Shown here: positions 1 through 8,945 of the stretch, in pieces | Numbering within the stretch: position 1 is the stretch's first letter | Layout: every line of letters starts with the position of its first letter | DNA from: Agrobacterium larrymoorei | GTDB lineage: Bacteria; Pseudomonadota; Alphaproteobacteria; Rhizobiales; Rhizobiaceae | NCBI RefSeq assembly: GCF_013322225.1 | Contig: NZ_JAAMFB010000010.1 | Span: 209,635-273,634 of the forward strand | DNA: 64,000 bases | Direction: 5' to 3' | Made by a program: the position numbers and the translations under genes | The notes under the pieces: generated by a model | Seen by the model: only the letters and a program-made list of their open reading frames with translations | Told to the model about the DNA's origin: nothing | The model's database searches: none

Positions 1-222
1 GCCCTGCTGCATTTCAACTCGCAACAACGCTACCTTTTATTTCGACATGGACAGGTAATGCCTTCCGGTCAAGAGGGAGAGGCAGTTTTTCTAACTTTGC
101 AACGATATGCAACCATTTGGGGATTTGATTTTGTGTTGCAATCTATAATAATAAAGCTATGGTTGCTCACAGGTGAATGCAGGTGCCGAAGGGCTGCGTA
201 CAGGTGCTTCGGAAGATGAAGG
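1..222. other. Leading intergenic segment
   Basis: I see no convincing gene in the first 222 bases. The stretch is AT-rich and holds several TTGCAA/TTGCA words and a TATAAT at 144-149, which could be the -10 box of the small gene starting at 223, but no well-spaced -35 box accompanies it. Confidence 0.35.
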
Positions 223-465
223 ATGGACATGCCCCTCGACGTGGAGAACAAGAGCGCAAGCGAAACCGCACGAACGGCGGAAACCATTGCTTATATCAGG
301 CAAATGCTGGCCGAGCTGAGATCGTCGGCGCACCGCGAGGGTGCCGACATGCTGTGTTATCTGATCGAGATGGCCTACATCGAGGCCGGAGATATTCAGG
401 CCGGACGCCGCAGTCTGTCAGTCGGCCATAATAAGCGAGACCCGTCCACCAGAATGTCTATTTAG
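223..465 (+). CDS. Small conserved rhizobial protein of unknown function (80 aa)
   Basis: This short soluble protein is mostly helical and acidic, with a segment ARTAETIAYIRQML near residues 16-29 and a second helix around residues 36-54. It has no signal peptide or membrane segment. The ATG at 223 follows a GGAAG at 211-215 with good spacing, which decides this start. Its 3' end overlaps the convergent dprA gene by 48 bases, so the last residues are less certain. I recognise it as the kind of small hypothetical protein common in Rhizobiaceae but cannot assign a function. Confidence 0.7.
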   Translation: MDMPLDVENKSASETARTAETIAYIRQMLAELRSSAHREGADMLCYLIEMAYIEAGDIQAGRRSLSVGHNKRDPSTRMSI

Positions 466-1560
466 CCTTCCTGCTATATCGAGTTCGAGCAGTACGAGAT
501 AAACGGTCGATGCGGGCAAGCCGGTATGACGGATGATATCGTCGGTTTCGACCGGCGAAGGTCCAAGCGCATTGGCAACAATGCTGCGGTCATCGTCTCC
601 CGGTGGTGACATGTCGTTATCCTCCGCTCTTTCCTTTGCCACATGGTGCATCGGCAGGCCGGGTTCGATAAGAGGCTTCATGGCATCCAGTATATCGGCT
701 GCTTCCGTCACCAGCATTGCACCATCCTTGATCAGCCGGTTGGTGCCATGACAGCGAGAGTCGAGCGGAGAGCCGGGAACGGCAAAAACCAGACGGCCGA
801 ATTCGCCCGCCAGCCTTGCGGTGATGAGCGAGCCGGATCGTTCAGCAGCCTCAACGATCAGTACGCCCATGGAAACACCTGCGATCAGACGATTACGCCT
901 CGGAAAGTCTCTTGCACGAGGCTCCCAGCCGAATGGCATTTCGCTGATGGTGGTGCCGCCATTCTCATAGATATCATCCAGAAGCCGGAAGTTTTCCGGC
1001 GGATAAGGCTTGTTTAGCCCCCCGGCCAGCATGGCGACGGTACCGGTCGAAAGACTGGCGGCGTGAGCGGCGGCGTCGATGCCCCGGGCAAGGCCGGAGG
1101 CAATGGTGTAACCAACCTGTCCGCATTGCCGCGCCAACATCGCGGCAAACTTCGCGCCGTTGATGGAGGCGTTGCGAGAGCCGACGATGCCCAGAGACGG
1201 GCGCATTGCCGTTTGTCCCGAGCCCTTCATAGCGATGAGCGGCGGCGCTCCGTCTATTTCGCGCAGGGCAGGAGGGTAGTCAGGCTCTCCGATGCCCACG
1301 AAGCGAGCGCCGAAACGTTCGGCCGTTTCAAGCTCCCGCTCGACATCGGAAGCAACGGCAATGCGTGGCGCTCGTGATCCGCCGCCACGTTTGGCGAGGT
1401 CTGGCAAGGCCTCAAGCGCTTTTTCCGCGCTACCGAAATGATTGATGAGTTCCCGGAAAGTAACCGGCCCAATATTATCGCTGCGGATCAGCCGCAGCCA
1501 GGCAAATTTCTGCCGCTCGGTAAGCGCTATGCCGCGCCTTGTTTCGCCGTCATGCGGCAT
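418..1560 (-). CDS. dprA: DNA processing protein DprA
   Basis: DprA binds incoming single-stranded DNA and loads RecA during natural transformation. The 380-residue protein shows the usual order: an N-terminal SAM-like helical region, a central Rossmann-like fold with GIVGSRNAS, the SGLARGIDAAAH stretch and a later GGLNKPYPPEN segment, and a C-terminal winged-helix domain over roughly the last 60 residues. Length matches full-length DprA. It lies 34 bases downstream of plsY on the same strand and is likely cotranscribed with it. DprA is kept in many rhizobia with no demonstrated competence, so its physiological role here is open. Confidence 0.97.
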   Translation of the reverse strand: MPHDGETRRGIALTERQKFAWLRLIRSDNIGPVTFRELINHFGSAEKALEALPDLAKRGGGSRAPRIAVASDVERELETAERFGARFVGIGEPDYPPALREIDGAPPLIAMKGSGQTAMRPSLGIVGSRNASINGAKFAAMLARQCGQVGYTIASGLARGIDAAAHAASLSTGTVAMLAGGLNKPYPPENFRLLDDIYENGGTTISEMPFGWEPRARDFPRRNRLIAGVSMGVLIVEAAERSGSLITARLAGEFGRLVFAVPGSPLDSRCHGTNRLIKDGAMLVTEAADILDAMKPLIEPGLPMHHVAKERAEDNDMSPPGDDDRSIVANALGPSPVETDDIIRHTGLPASTVYLVLLELDIAGRLNRHSGGRVSLIMAD

Positions 1561-1594
1561 GTCTCGCCCCCAAATCGGGCGAGACGATATTGCC

Positions 1595-2212
1595 TCAACC
1601 CTTCTTACCGATCTTGCTCTCCGTGCCCGCCAGCAGCCGCTTGATGTTTTCCCGGTGCATGTACCAGGAAATCACGCTCAGCAGCGTAACCAGAAGCGCC
1701 GTCTTCTCCGGGCCTAATATCCACAATGCAACCGGAATGACAAGCATTGCAACCAGTGCGGATAGAGAAGAATATTTCGTGACGAAAGCCGTGATCAGCC
1801 AGATTGCCGCAAATGCCAGCATCATCAGCGGTGCGGCACCCAAAAGCACACCGATATAAACGGCCACGCCTTTGCCACCCTTGAAACCGAGCCATACGGG
1901 AAACAGGTGTCCGAGAAACGCAAAGAAGCCCGCAACCAGCGAGGCTTCATAACCCCACAATGCGTTGGCAATCAGCACCGCCGCCGTCCCCTTCAACGCA
2001 TCGCAGAGGAGTGTTGCCGCAGCCAACTTCTTGTTTCCGGTGCGTAGAACATTGGTCGCGCCAATGTTGCCCGAGCCGATCTTGCGAACATCTCCAAGCC
2101 CTGCTGCGCGCGTCAGCAGCAGTCCGAACGGGATGGAACCGAGCAGATAACCAACGATGGCGGCGCCTAAGAGTAGTGCTGGCGCGGTTTGCCAGACGGT
2201 CAAAGCAGTCAT
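1595..2212 (-). CDS. plsY: Glycerol-3-phosphate acyltransferase PlsY
   Basis: PlsY is an inner-membrane enzyme that transfers the acyl group of acyl-phosphate to glycerol-3-phosphate, the first step of phospholipid synthesis. The 205 residues contain five or more hydrophobic segments and the conserved loops GSIPFGLLL, the GSGNIGATN motif near residue 50, and GFKGGKGVA near residue 110. It sits 43 bases downstream of the pyrC-like gene on the same strand, giving the order pyrB-pyrC-plsY-dprA, a recurrent rhizobial cluster. Confidence 0.97.
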   Translation of the reverse strand: MTALTVWQTAPALLLGAAIVGYLLGSIPFGLLLTRAAGLGDVRKIGSGNIGATNVLRTGNKKLAAATLLCDALKGTAAVLIANALWGYEASLVAGFFAFLGHLFPVWLGFKGGKGVAVYIGVLLGAAPLMMLAFAAIWLITAFVTKYSSLSALVAMLVIPVALWILGPEKTALLVTLLSVISWYMHRENIKRLLAGTESKIGKKG

Positions 2213-2255
2213 TTAGTGTCCCCTCTTTTCGCGCTTCCTCAGCCGCGAACATCAA

Positions 2256-3548
2256 TTACTGCAATGAATGAACCAGCTTGCCCGCAACATATGTCGCGAC
2301 TGCGCGGCCACTGAAACGAGCGTCTTCGAACGGCGTATTCTTGGATTTCGATACCAGATTCTTCTCCGAAACCATCCATGGCTCATCAAGATCGATCAGG
2401 GTGATATCCGCTTTCGCGCCGGGCCTCAGGGTTCCGGCATCAAGTCCGAAGATTTGCGCGGGGCGGGACGAGAGCGCGTCGATGAGGCGCATCAGCGGAA
2501 CCTGTTCGCTGTGGTGCAGCCGAAGTGCCGCCGCCAGCATGGTTTCGAGGCCGATTGCACCGCTGGCTGCATCCGAGAAGGGCAGGCGCTTGGTATCGAC
2601 ATCCTGCGGGTCGTGCGATGAGACGATGATGTCGATCGTGCCGTTTTTCAGCGCCTCGACCATGGCGACGCGGTCGTCCTCCGAGCGCAGTGGCGGAGAG
2701 AGCTTGAAGAAAGTACGATATTCACCGATATCGTTCTCGTTCAGCGTCAGATGGTTGATCGAGATGCCGCATGTGACTTTTGCGCCGCGTGATTTGGCAA
2801 GCTTGATGGCCTCTGCCGATTCCGGCACGGAAATCTTGGCGGCGTGGTAGTTCGCCCGCGTCAATGCCGCGATGCGCAGATCACGCTCCAGCGGGATGAT
2901 TTCTGCTTCTTTTGGAATGCCCGACAAACCGAGCCAGCTTGCCAGCAGCCCCTCGTTCATATCGCCATTGCCGATATATTTGTCGCGCGTTTCGAGCGAG
3001 ATGACCGCGCCCAGTTCACGGGCATAGGTCATGGCGCGGCGCAGGACGAGCGTGTCGGAGAGTGCCTTGCGGCCATTGGTGAAGGCTACCGCACCGGCTT
3101 CCTTCAACATGCCGAATTCGGTCATTTCCTCACCCAGCAGCCCCTTTGTGAGGGCCGCTGCCGGGTGAACGTTGACGATGGCCTTGTCGCGAGCAGTCTT
3201 CTTTACATATTCCACCAGCGCAATGTCATCTATGACAGGATCGGTATCCGGCATGACGATGATGCTGGTGACGCCACCGGCGGCGGCTGCGCGGGAGGCA
3301 GATTCGATGGTTTCACGGTGTTCGGCGCCGGGTTCGCCGACGAAAACGCGGGCATCCACGAGGCCGGGCGCGGCGATCAAGCCCTTGCAATCGCGAACCG
3401 TCGCACCGTCCGGTGCGCCCTGGTTTTGTGCATCCTTGCCAGCTGCAATGATGTTGCCATCTGCGCCGATGATGATTGTCCCGGTCTCATCCAGATTGCG
3501 GGATGGATCGATGGTGCGGACATTCTTGAGAACGGTGGCAGTGTTCAT
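2256..3548 (-). CDS. pyrC: Dihydroorotase-like protein PyrC/PyrX lacking metal ligands
   Basis: The 430-residue protein has the type I dihydroorotase fold, but active-site residues are missing. The HxH metal motif after PGLVD reads RVF (residues 67-69), and the usual D-H-A-P-H near the C-terminal active site reads S-H-D-P-Q (residues 311-315). The expected metal-binding His and the catalytic Asp are therefore absent. Known noncatalytic PyrX/PyrC' subunits, such as the Pseudomonas one, assemble with aspartate transcarbamoylase. This gene overlaps pyrB by four bases, so a structural role in a PyrB complex is the best inference. A catalytic dihydroorotase should be encoded elsewhere in the genome. 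Confidence 0.93.
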   Translation of the reverse strand: MNTATVLKNVRTIDPSRNLDETGTIIIGADGNIIAAGKDAQNQGAPDGATVRDCKGLIAAPGLVDARVFVGEPGAEHRETIESASRAAAAGGVTSIIVMPDTDPVIDDIALVEYVKKTARDKAIVNVHPAAALTKGLLGEEMTEFGMLKEAGAVAFTNGRKALSDTLVLRRAMTYARELGAVISLETRDKYIGNGDMNEGLLASWLGLSGIPKEAEIIPLERDLRIAALTRANYHAAKISVPESAEAIKLAKSRGAKVTCGISINHLTLNENDIGEYRTFFKLSPPLRSEDDRVAMVEALKNGTIDIIVSSHDPQDVDTKRLPFSDAASGAIGLETMLAAALRLHHSEQVPLMRLIDALSSRPAQIFGLDAGTLRPGAKADITLIDLDEPWMVSEKNLVSKSKNTPFEDARFSGRAVATYVAGKLVHSLQ

Positions 3549-4486
3549 GCGCGCTCTCCGTTGTTTTGCGAGAGAAGAAGAGTTTCCATAACCGCCATGC
3601 GAACGGCGACACCCATTTCCACCTGACTTTCGATGACGCTCTGCGGGCCGTCGGCCACTTCGGAGGCGATTTCCACGCCCCGATTCATCGGGCCGGGATG
3701 CATGACGAGCGCATCTTCTTTTGCCGCCTTTAGCTTTTCGGCGTCGAGACCGTAATAATGGAAATACTCGCGTACCGAAGGCACGAAGGAGCCCGCCATG
3801 CGCTCACGCTGGAGGCGAAGCATCATCACCACGTCCGCGCCCTTCAGGCCTTCCGTCATGTCGTGGAACACTTCCACGCTCATGTCGGCAATGCCGGATG
3901 GCAGAAGCGTTGGCGGAGATACCACACGAACGCGCGCGCCCATCTGGTTCAGAAGAATGATGTTGGAACGTGCCACGCGTGAATGCAGCACATCACCACA
4001 AATGGCCACGGTGATGCCAGAAAGTCTGCCCTTGGCGCGGCGGATCGTCAGCGCATCGAGCAGCGCCTGCGTCGGATGTTCATGCTGTCCATCACCGGCA
4101 TTGACCACGGAGCAGGCGACCTTCTGTGCCAAAAGCGCTGCTGCACCCGCGGAAGAGTGACGTACCACAAGCACGTCCGGCCGCATGGCGTTCAGCGTCA
4201 TGGCCGTATCGATCAGCGTCTCACCCTTTTTGACCGAGGAGTTGCCGACGGACATATTCATCACGTCCGCGCCGAGGCGTTTTCCGGCAAGCTCGAAGGA
4301 TGACTGCGTGCGGGTGGAGGCTTCGAAGAACAGGTTTATCTGCGTCAGGCCACGCAGAGTCGATGTCTTCTTCTCTCGCTGGCGGCTGATCTTCACGGCC
4401 TCGTCGGCCTTGTCGAGAAGGGTGGTTATATCCTGATGGGAAAGCCCCTTTATGCCTAGAAGATGGCGGTGGGGAAAATAGACCAT
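3545..4486 (-). CDS. pyrB: Aspartate carbamoyltransferase catalytic chain
   Basis: PyrB condenses carbamoyl phosphate with aspartate in pyrimidine synthesis. The 313-residue chain carries the carbamoyl-phosphate site STRT (57-60), the HPTQ loop (137-140) and the C-terminal MHPGPMNRG segment. The residue after STRT is Gln where many family members have Arg. It is first in a minus-strand operon with the pyrC-like gene, the stop and start overlapping as ATGA, which implies coupled translation. No pyrI regulatory chain is present nearby. The roughly 130-base gap to the divergent aidB-like gene must hold both promoters. Confidence 0.98.
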   Translation of the reverse strand: MVYFPHRHLLGIKGLSHQDITTLLDKADEAVKISRQREKKTSTLRGLTQINLFFEASTRTQSSFELAGKRLGADVMNMSVGNSSVKKGETLIDTAMTLNAMRPDVLVVRHSSAGAAALLAQKVACSVVNAGDGQHEHPTQALLDALTIRRAKGRLSGITVAICGDVLHSRVARSNIILLNQMGARVRVVSPPTLLPSGIADMSVEVFHDMTEGLKGADVVMMLRLQRERMAGSFVPSVREYFHYYGLDAEKLKAAKEDALVMHPGPMNRGVEIASEVADGPQSVIESQVEMGVAVRMAVMETLLLSQNNGERA

Positions 4487-4615
4487 GGAACTGTCCTCCG
4501 GGCCGGAATAGTCAATCGCGGTCTATAAAGACAGGTGGCTTTGTCGGCAAGCATGGGATAAGCCGGGAATGAGCCTATATAGGCAATTAATTGCGAATCC
4601 CCATAAAAGCACACG

Positions 4616-6268
4616 ATGACAGAGATGAACCGGACCGAAGAACAGCTCGCCGAACTGAACCAGCCCAGCCTCTGGTCCGGAATCAACGCCTATCGATCCG
4701 ACCCGCTCATCGTGGATCTGACGTCCAACTTGTCACGCCCGTTGCGTGACGAGATGGATCAGATCGGCCGCTATGTCACTTCTGCCGAGGCGCAGGAGCT
4801 GGCCCGCATGGCCAACCGCAGCACGCCGCAGCTGCACACGCACGGTCCGCGCGGAGAACGCTTGGATCAGGTTGAGTTTCACCCGGCCTGGCACGCTCTG
4901 ATGCGTCGCTCGATGTCGTCCGGTCTCCACAGCGCTGCATGGGAAAACTCGGCTGACACGCGCGGAAACGAACATAAAGCCCGTGCCACGAAATTCTATC
5001 TGACGGCGCAGCTTGAGGCCGGCCATCTTTGCCCGCTGACCATGACACATGCTTCCGTGGCCGCGCTTATGGCTTCGCCGCGCGTGCAGAAGGAATGGAC
5101 ACCAAAAATCCTGTCGCGCAAATATGATTCCGCTCAGAAACCAGCGCTTCAGAAAACCGCAGTGACCATCGGCATGGGCATGACGGAAAAACAGGGCGGC
5201 ACGGATGTTCGGGCCAACCGCACGACGGCGGAGCGGGTGGGCGAGGGCATCTACCGGCTCTCCGGACACAAGTGGTTTCTCTCCGCGCCTATGAGCGATG
5301 GCTTCGTGATGCTGGCGCAGATGGGCGATGGTATGGGCTGCTTTCTCGTGCCGCGCTTCCTGGAAGACGGCTCCGCCAACGGCCTGCATTTCCAGCGGCT
5401 TAAGGACAAACTCGGAAATCGCTCCAATGCATCCGCCGAAGTGGAGTTTTCCGATGCGTTCGGATATCTGCTGGGCGAACCCGGTGGCGGAATCCGCACA
5501 ATTCTCGACATGGTGACATTGACCCGGCTGGATTGCGCGCTGGCATCTTCCGGCATGATGCGGGCTTCGTTGGCAGAGGCAGTTCATTTTGCCCGTGGTC
5601 GTTCTGTTTTCGGCAAGCCTTTGGTCAGTCAGCCGATCATGACGCGCGTGCTTGCTGATATGGCTCTGGACGTCGCGGCATCGACGGCTCTTTCCTTCCG
5701 CCTCGCCACTGCCTTCGATAGCGCACGCAACAACCCCGCAGAAGCGGCCTATGCCCGCGTCATGACGCCAATCGTGAAATATTGGTGCTGCAAGATTGCG
5801 CCCGCGCTGATCTACGAGGCAATGGAAAGCCTCGGCGGCAACGGCTATGTCGAAGATCGCCCGATTGCCCGCCACTACCGGGAAGCACCCGTCAACGCCA
5901 TCTGGGAAGGCTCCGGCAACGTTATGGCGCTGGACGTGCTGCGCGTGCTTCAGCGCGGCAAGGACCTGTTCGATCTCGTCTTCGAAACCCTCGAACGCGA
6001 TCTCGGCCCATCCGGCAAAAAGACGACCGATGTTCTGCGCGCAGCAATCGCGCTGTGCGAACGCGATGAGGGTGCAGCCCGCCTACTGGTGGAACAATTC
6101 GCCCTCGCCGCCGCCGCCGCCGAACTCTGCCGCATCGGCGCGGGCCGCATAGCTGATGCCTTCCTCGAAACCCGCCTCGCAGGCGGCTGGCGCCATACAT
6201 ACGGCATGCTGGATAGCAGGTTCGACCCGACTTATATTATCGATCTGCTGTATCCACCGGTGTCATGA
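4616..6268 (+). CDS. aidB: AidB-type acyl-CoA dehydrogenase
   Basis: The 550-residue flavoprotein matches the AidB branch of acyl-CoA dehydrogenases, which is longer than the ordinary approx. 390-residue enzymes. Visible features are the FAD-contacting MGMTEKQGGTD near residue 190, SGHKWFLSAP near 220, and a C-terminal RHYREAPVNAIWEGSGN segment. E. coli AidB is induced by alkylating agents and binds DNA, but its substrate is unsettled, so activity on isovaleryl-CoA or DNA protection is not proven here. The start at 4616 lacks a strong ribosome site, and the ATG at 4625 is an alternative. It is divergent from pyrB. Confidence 0.9.
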   Translation: MTEMNRTEEQLAELNQPSLWSGINAYRSDPLIVDLTSNLSRPLRDEMDQIGRYVTSAEAQELARMANRSTPQLHTHGPRGERLDQVEFHPAWHALMRRSMSSGLHSAAWENSADTRGNEHKARATKFYLTAQLEAGHLCPLTMTHASVAALMASPRVQKEWTPKILSRKYDSAQKPALQKTAVTIGMGMTEKQGGTDVRANRTTAERVGEGIYRLSGHKWFLSAPMSDGFVMLAQMGDGMGCFLVPRFLEDGSANGLHFQRLKDKLGNRSNASAEVEFSDAFGYLLGEPGGGIRTILDMVTLTRLDCALASSGMMRASLAEAVHFARGRSVFGKPLVSQPIMTRVLADMALDVAASTALSFRLATAFDSARNNPAEAAYARVMTPIVKYWCCKIAPALIYEAMESLGGNGYVEDRPIARHYREAPVNAIWEGSGNVMALDVLRVLQRGKDLFDLVFETLERDLGPSGKKTTDVLRAAIALCERDEGAARLLVEQFALAAAAAELCRIGAGRIADAFLETRLAGGWRHTYGMLDSRFDPTYIIDLLYPPVS

Positions 6269-6360
6269 GATGCGATCCAATTTCTACGATTAGTGCTGAG
6301 ATTTCACTCGTTTTTGCGGAATTAGAAGCAAAAGCTTATTTACTCTGGCGGTGACGTTGA

Positions 6361-6603
6361 ATGAAAACAGCTTGCATCCTAGTTCGAGTTTTATGGGATG
6401 AGCACGCTGCTGTTTGGGTTGCTTCTAGTCACGACATCGATGGAATGGCTGTCGAAGCAGAGACGGTCGAATTGCTGGAAAGCAGAGTTTTAGCGGCCAT
6501 TTCCGATCTGCACGATTTAAACGGCGTTGAGTGCGCTTCACGAGGACTGCCCGTGCATTTCAGGGAAGATAATACTGTAAAAGAGCATCATTTTACCCCT
6601 TGA
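6361..6603 (+). CDS. DUF1902 / HicB-like small protein
   Basis: The 80-residue protein has the DUF1902 pattern: an N-terminal strand with LWDEHAAVWVASSHDIDG, a TVELLE turn, and a central L..I..LHDLNG segment. The fold resembles the partly degraded RNase H-like half of HicB antitoxins. Such genes often sit beside a HicA-type mRNA interferase, but none is visible on either side, so it may be an orphan antitoxin. The upstream ribosome site is weak. The flanking DNA is more AT-rich than the neighbouring housekeeping genes. Confidence 0.65.
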   Translation: MKTACILVRVLWDEHAAVWVASSHDIDGMAVEAETVELLESRVLAAISDLHDLNGVECASRGLPVHFREDNTVKEHHFTP

Positions 6604-6649
6604 TAAGGGTCCAATTTCTCTCTGAAGAAAATTTTCCTACTTAAATGAA

Positions 6650-6775
6650 TTACTCACCGGGATGAATGCGGTGGTTTTTATCGTTGCGTTCATTTACGCG
6701 AACGGCGATCCATGCGGCGGTTACGATGCTCGCTGGCAAGGCAATATAGAAAAAGATTTCCATAGCAGTCATCAT
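6650..6775 (-). CDS. Very small membrane protein (41 aa)
   Basis: Reading from the ATG at 6775, which overlaps the stop of the upstream gene as ATGA, this frame encodes 41 residues with one hydrophobic segment (IFFYIALPASIVTAAWIAV) followed by a charged tail. The overlap suggests translational coupling with the gene before it. A longer reading from 6835 would run into that gene and has no ribosome site. Function unknown; a single-pass inner-membrane peptide is the inference. Confidence 0.5.
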   Translation of the reverse strand: MMTAMEIFFYIALPASIVTAAWIAVRVNERNDKNHRIHPGE

Positions 6776-6993
6776 TTTAGCCCTCCAAGGGTTCGTCTTG
6801 CGAGCAAATGTAGTGCAATTGCGGCTGAAAGCCAAATCAATGTTCCGACAGCAGTACCAATCGACAGGCCACCGGAAGGGTTATTTGCTATACTGGCCGC
6901 AGGGGCGATGAGGCCCGCAACAATGCAAGCCGTCGACGCGCGGTCGAGAGAGTTTGCAAGCAGCTTCGTGCGTTCGTTGTGTATCAATGTCAT
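6772..6993 (-). CDS. Small two-helix membrane protein (73 aa)
   Basis: From the ATG at 6993 the product begins MTLIHNERTKLLANSLDRAS and has two hydrophobic stretches separated by a Gly/Asn-rich turn (NNPSGGLS). Proteins with this N-terminus are widespread in rhizobia and are sometimes loosely labelled amino acid transporter, which the sequence does not support. An upstream in-frame ATG at 7071 would add 26 residues; neither start has an ideal ribosome site. It is followed by the overlapping 41-residue membrane ORF. Confidence 0.6.
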   Translation of the reverse strand: MTLIHNERTKLLANSLDRASTACIVAGLIAPAASIANNPSGGLSIGTAVGTLIWLSAAIALHLLARRTLGGLK

Positions 6994-7170
6994 TTGTAGG
7001 CCAGTCGTCTCTCCTAATGGTTGAAATGGTATATCGCTAAAAACGTTTATTGGAGGCTTAGTCATGGCCATCCACAGAAACCTTCTTATATCAATTCTCC
7101 CTACATTGCTCCGTCATTAACCCTTTGCTAACTCCATAATCGAAGTCACCATACGGAGATTCGTGGAGCC

Positions 7171-7821
7171 ATGCTGGCAATCGATGGCACTGCCGCCCTT
7201 AATTCGTCTGCGCCTGAAAAGCGTATCAAGGATCGCGCTGCGACGGAGACGGCGATCTTTGTTGCCGCCAAATCTTTATTGGCGGAGGAGGGGTTTCAGG
7301 GTTTCGGTATCAATGCCGTGGCGCGGCGTGCGGGGTGCGACAAGCAGTTGATCTACCGCTATTTCGGCGGGCTCGAAGGGCTGGTCGATGCGATCGGGCA
7401 GGACCTCGGCTCCTGGGTGCAGGATCGTATTCCGGAAGATACGGGCGGTATGTTTCTGCTGACCTACGGCGATCTCATGGAAAGGCTGGCCCTCTATTAC
7501 CTCGATGCGCTTCGTTCCGACCCGCTGGTTTGCAAAATAGTTGCCTGGGAAGTTTCCGAGAACACGCCGCAGGTGAAGCAGCTTGCGGAAGCGCGTGCCA
7601 AGGCCTTGTCGAAATGGGTAGAGCGGATGCGCGGTTCACTCGAGCCGCCGAAGGGTGTAGACCCAGCGGCACTGAACGCCGTGCTTTTCGCTGCGATTCA
7701 GCATCTTGTCATTGCCGGTGCCACAAATGGGCAGTTTGCCGGTGTGTCGCTGAAAACCGTCAAGGATTGGGACAAAATCGGTTCTGCCGTAAAGCGTCTC
7801 GTTCGCGGCGTTTACGGCTAA
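7171..7821 (+). CDS. TetR family transcriptional regulator
   Basis: This 216-residue protein has an N-terminal TetR helix-turn-helix at about residues 23-68 (ATETAIFVAAKSLLAEEGF through AVARRAGCDKQLIYRYFGG) and a helical ligand domain behind it. The C-terminal half resembles TetR proteins with a TetR_C-type domain. Neighbouring genes are unrelated membrane ORFs, so its target cannot be read from context. The intergenic DNA just upstream has a TTAACCCTTTGCTAAC element that may be part of its own promoter. Confidence 0.92.
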   Translation: MLAIDGTAALNSSAPEKRIKDRAATETAIFVAAKSLLAEEGFQGFGINAVARRAGCDKQLIYRYFGGLEGLVDAIGQDLGSWVQDRIPEDTGGMFLLTYGDLMERLALYYLDALRSDPLVCKIVAWEVSENTPQVKQLAEARAKALSKWVERMRGSLEPPKGVDPAALNAVLFAAIQHLVIAGATNGQFAGVSLKTVKDWDKIGSAVKRLVRGVYG

Positions 7822-7898
7822 TTCATCAATATTATAATTACCTAATGTAGTGCGGAGCTTTGCGTCCCGTCGCCCGTTGCTGCCATCAGAGCAGACAC

Positions 7899-7907
7899 TT
7901 ATCCACA
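7899..7907 (+). promoter_or_regulatory. Perfect DnaA-box match
   Basis: TTATCCACA, the consensus DnaA 9-mer, lies in the intergenic stretch before the small membrane operon. A single box is not an origin; it may be incidental or may modulate transcription together with the CtrA-type site 70 bases downstream. Confidence 0.35.
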
Positions 7908-7974
7908 AGCGAAAGCTCGTGTTAACCATATTTACAAGTTTTGTTTGCCCCAGGTTTCTGCTGAGATCATTATG

Positions 7975-7989
7975 TTAATGATATATTAA
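7975..7989 (+). promoter_or_regulatory. CtrA-type binding site TTAA-N7-TTAA
   Basis: The 15-base element TTAA-TGATATA-TTAA fits the alphaproteobacterial CtrA consensus exactly, and a half site TTAACCAT lies upstream at 7922-7929. It ends 33 bases before the GTG start at 8023, where an activator site overlapping a -35 region would be expected. CtrA control of the downstream pair is an inference from position and motif only. Confidence 0.5.
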
Positions 7990-8022
7990 CCATGCGTCTG
8001 TGGGCGCATGAAAGGAAGCGTT

Positions 8023-8184
8023 GTGAGCCGCTGGGTATCCTTGAGCGTCATGATGACGTTTTTCGCTATGTTGCCGTTGGATCTTGATGCTCCAACGCTC
8101 AATCTCTGCATCATGGCAGTGTTCCGTTGGGGTGTTCTAGCCGCAATCCCCGATACGTTTTTCGCGCGGGAGCAGATGGCATGA
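8023..8184 (+). CDS. Small hydrophobic protein (53 aa), GTG start
   Basis: From GTG at 8023, preceded by AGGAAG at 8013-8018, an open frame encodes 53 residues rich in hydrophobic and Met residues (VSLSVMMTFFAMLP, then LCIMAVFRWGVLAAIP). Its TGA overlaps the ATG of the next gene as ATGA, so the two are probably translationally coupled. An in-frame ATG at 8008 is possible but has no ribosome site. Function unknown; likely a membrane protein. Confidence 0.55.
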   Translation: MSRWVSLSVMMTFFAMLPLDLDAPTLNLCIMAVFRWGVLAAIPDTFFAREQMA

Positions 8185-8507
8185 AGTGGATTCTGATTCT
8201 GTGGGCCGGGCCGGTGGCGCTGCTTGGGAGCTGGTACAGCCTTTCCTATTACGACATGAGCTTCGGGGTTTTCATGCTGACCCGGCAGGCGCATGATCTG
8301 GTCTTCCAGATTTACGGAAACCTTCTCGGCATTCCGCCTGAGACGTTACCGCCCCTGGTCGCAAGAGCTATCGCTTTCGATAGCCTCATCGTTTTTACCA
8401 TCATTGTGTTTCGCAAGCGTGCAGCCATTACAGCTTGGTGGCGGCGACGTCAGTCTTCCGAGGCTGCGTCTCTGGCAAGTGCTGAGAGCCTGTCCAAGGC
8501 GCCCTGA
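8181..8507 (+). CDS. Small membrane protein (108 aa)
   Basis: The ATG at 8181 has GGGAG at 8168-8172 and starts [21 protein letters not shown], a membrane segment or uncleaved signal anchor. A second hydrophobic segment ([10 protein letters not shown]) is followed by a basic region and a charged tail. It is coupled to the 53-residue ORF before it and its end overlaps the convergent ruvX by 58 bases. Family known to me only as a rhizobial hypothetical protein. Confidence 0.75.
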   Translation: MKWILILWAGPVALLGSWYSLSYYDMSFGVFMLTRQAHDLVFQIYGNLLGIPPETLPPLVARAIAFDSLIVFTIIVFRKRAAITAWWRRRQSSEAASLASAESLSKAP

Positions 8508-8938
8508 AGGATAAAGCTGGCCGCTGCCGAATCGATCCGCTCGGCACGCTTTGCGCGGGAAACATCCATTTCCAACAAAGCACGCTCTGCGGCAACTGTT
8601 GAAAGCCGCTCATCCCAGAAGACAAAGGGGATTTCCGTCTTCTCGCTCATGGCGCGAACGAAGGCGCGGGTGGCCTGAACGCGTGGCCCTGCGGAGCCAT
8701 CCATGTTCATAGGCAGACCGATGACGAAGGCGGCGACTTTTTCCTTTGCGGCAAAATCCAGCAGAACTTGTGCATCCTGCGTGAACTTGATGCGCTTTAA
8801 GACCGGGCGAGGGGTCGCGAAACGACGCGAAAGATCGGACATGGCAAGGCCGATCGTCTTGGTGCCAAGGTCCAGCCCTGCAATGGCCTGTCCGGTTTGA
8901 AGAAAGCCCGGAAGCTCCTCGATGGTCAGCGTCGCCAT
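8450..8938 (-). CDS. ruvX: Holliday junction resolvase-like RuvX (YqgF)
   Basis: The 162-residue protein has the RNase H-like YqgF fold, with the first acidic strand [13 protein letters not shown] near residues 20-32, the GLPMNMDGS loop, and a [13 protein letters not shown] segment. YqgF proteins act in 16S rRNA 5'-end maturation and have been proposed to resolve junctions. I chose the ATG at 8938 (MATLTIEEL); the in-frame ATG at 8962 would add eight residues and come within the end of the preceding phnA-like gene. Confidence 0.95.
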   Translation of the reverse strand: MATLTIEELPGFLQTGQAIAGLDLGTKTIGLAMSDLSRRFATPRPVLKRIKFTQDAQVLLDFAAKEKVAAFVIGLPMNMDGSAGPRVQATRAFVRAMSEKTEIPFVFWDERLSTVAAERALLEMDVSRAKRAERIDSAAASFILQGALDRLSALARDAASED

Positions 8939-8945
8939 GTGTCTC

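Noticed and set aside
4733..5875. A 380-codon minus-strand frame opposite the aidB-like gene
   Set aside because: The plus-strand gene has clear family motifs throughout; the antisense product has no recognisable domain and a shadow-type composition.
7112..7130. Second CtrA-like site before the TetR gene (TTAACCCTTTGCTAAC)
   Set aside because: The second half-site is CTAA, not TTAA, and there is no supporting feature.
7899..7989. Possible replication origin from DnaA box plus CtrA site
   Set aside because: A single DnaA box without a cluster, AT-rich unwinding region, or origin-linked genes is not an origin.
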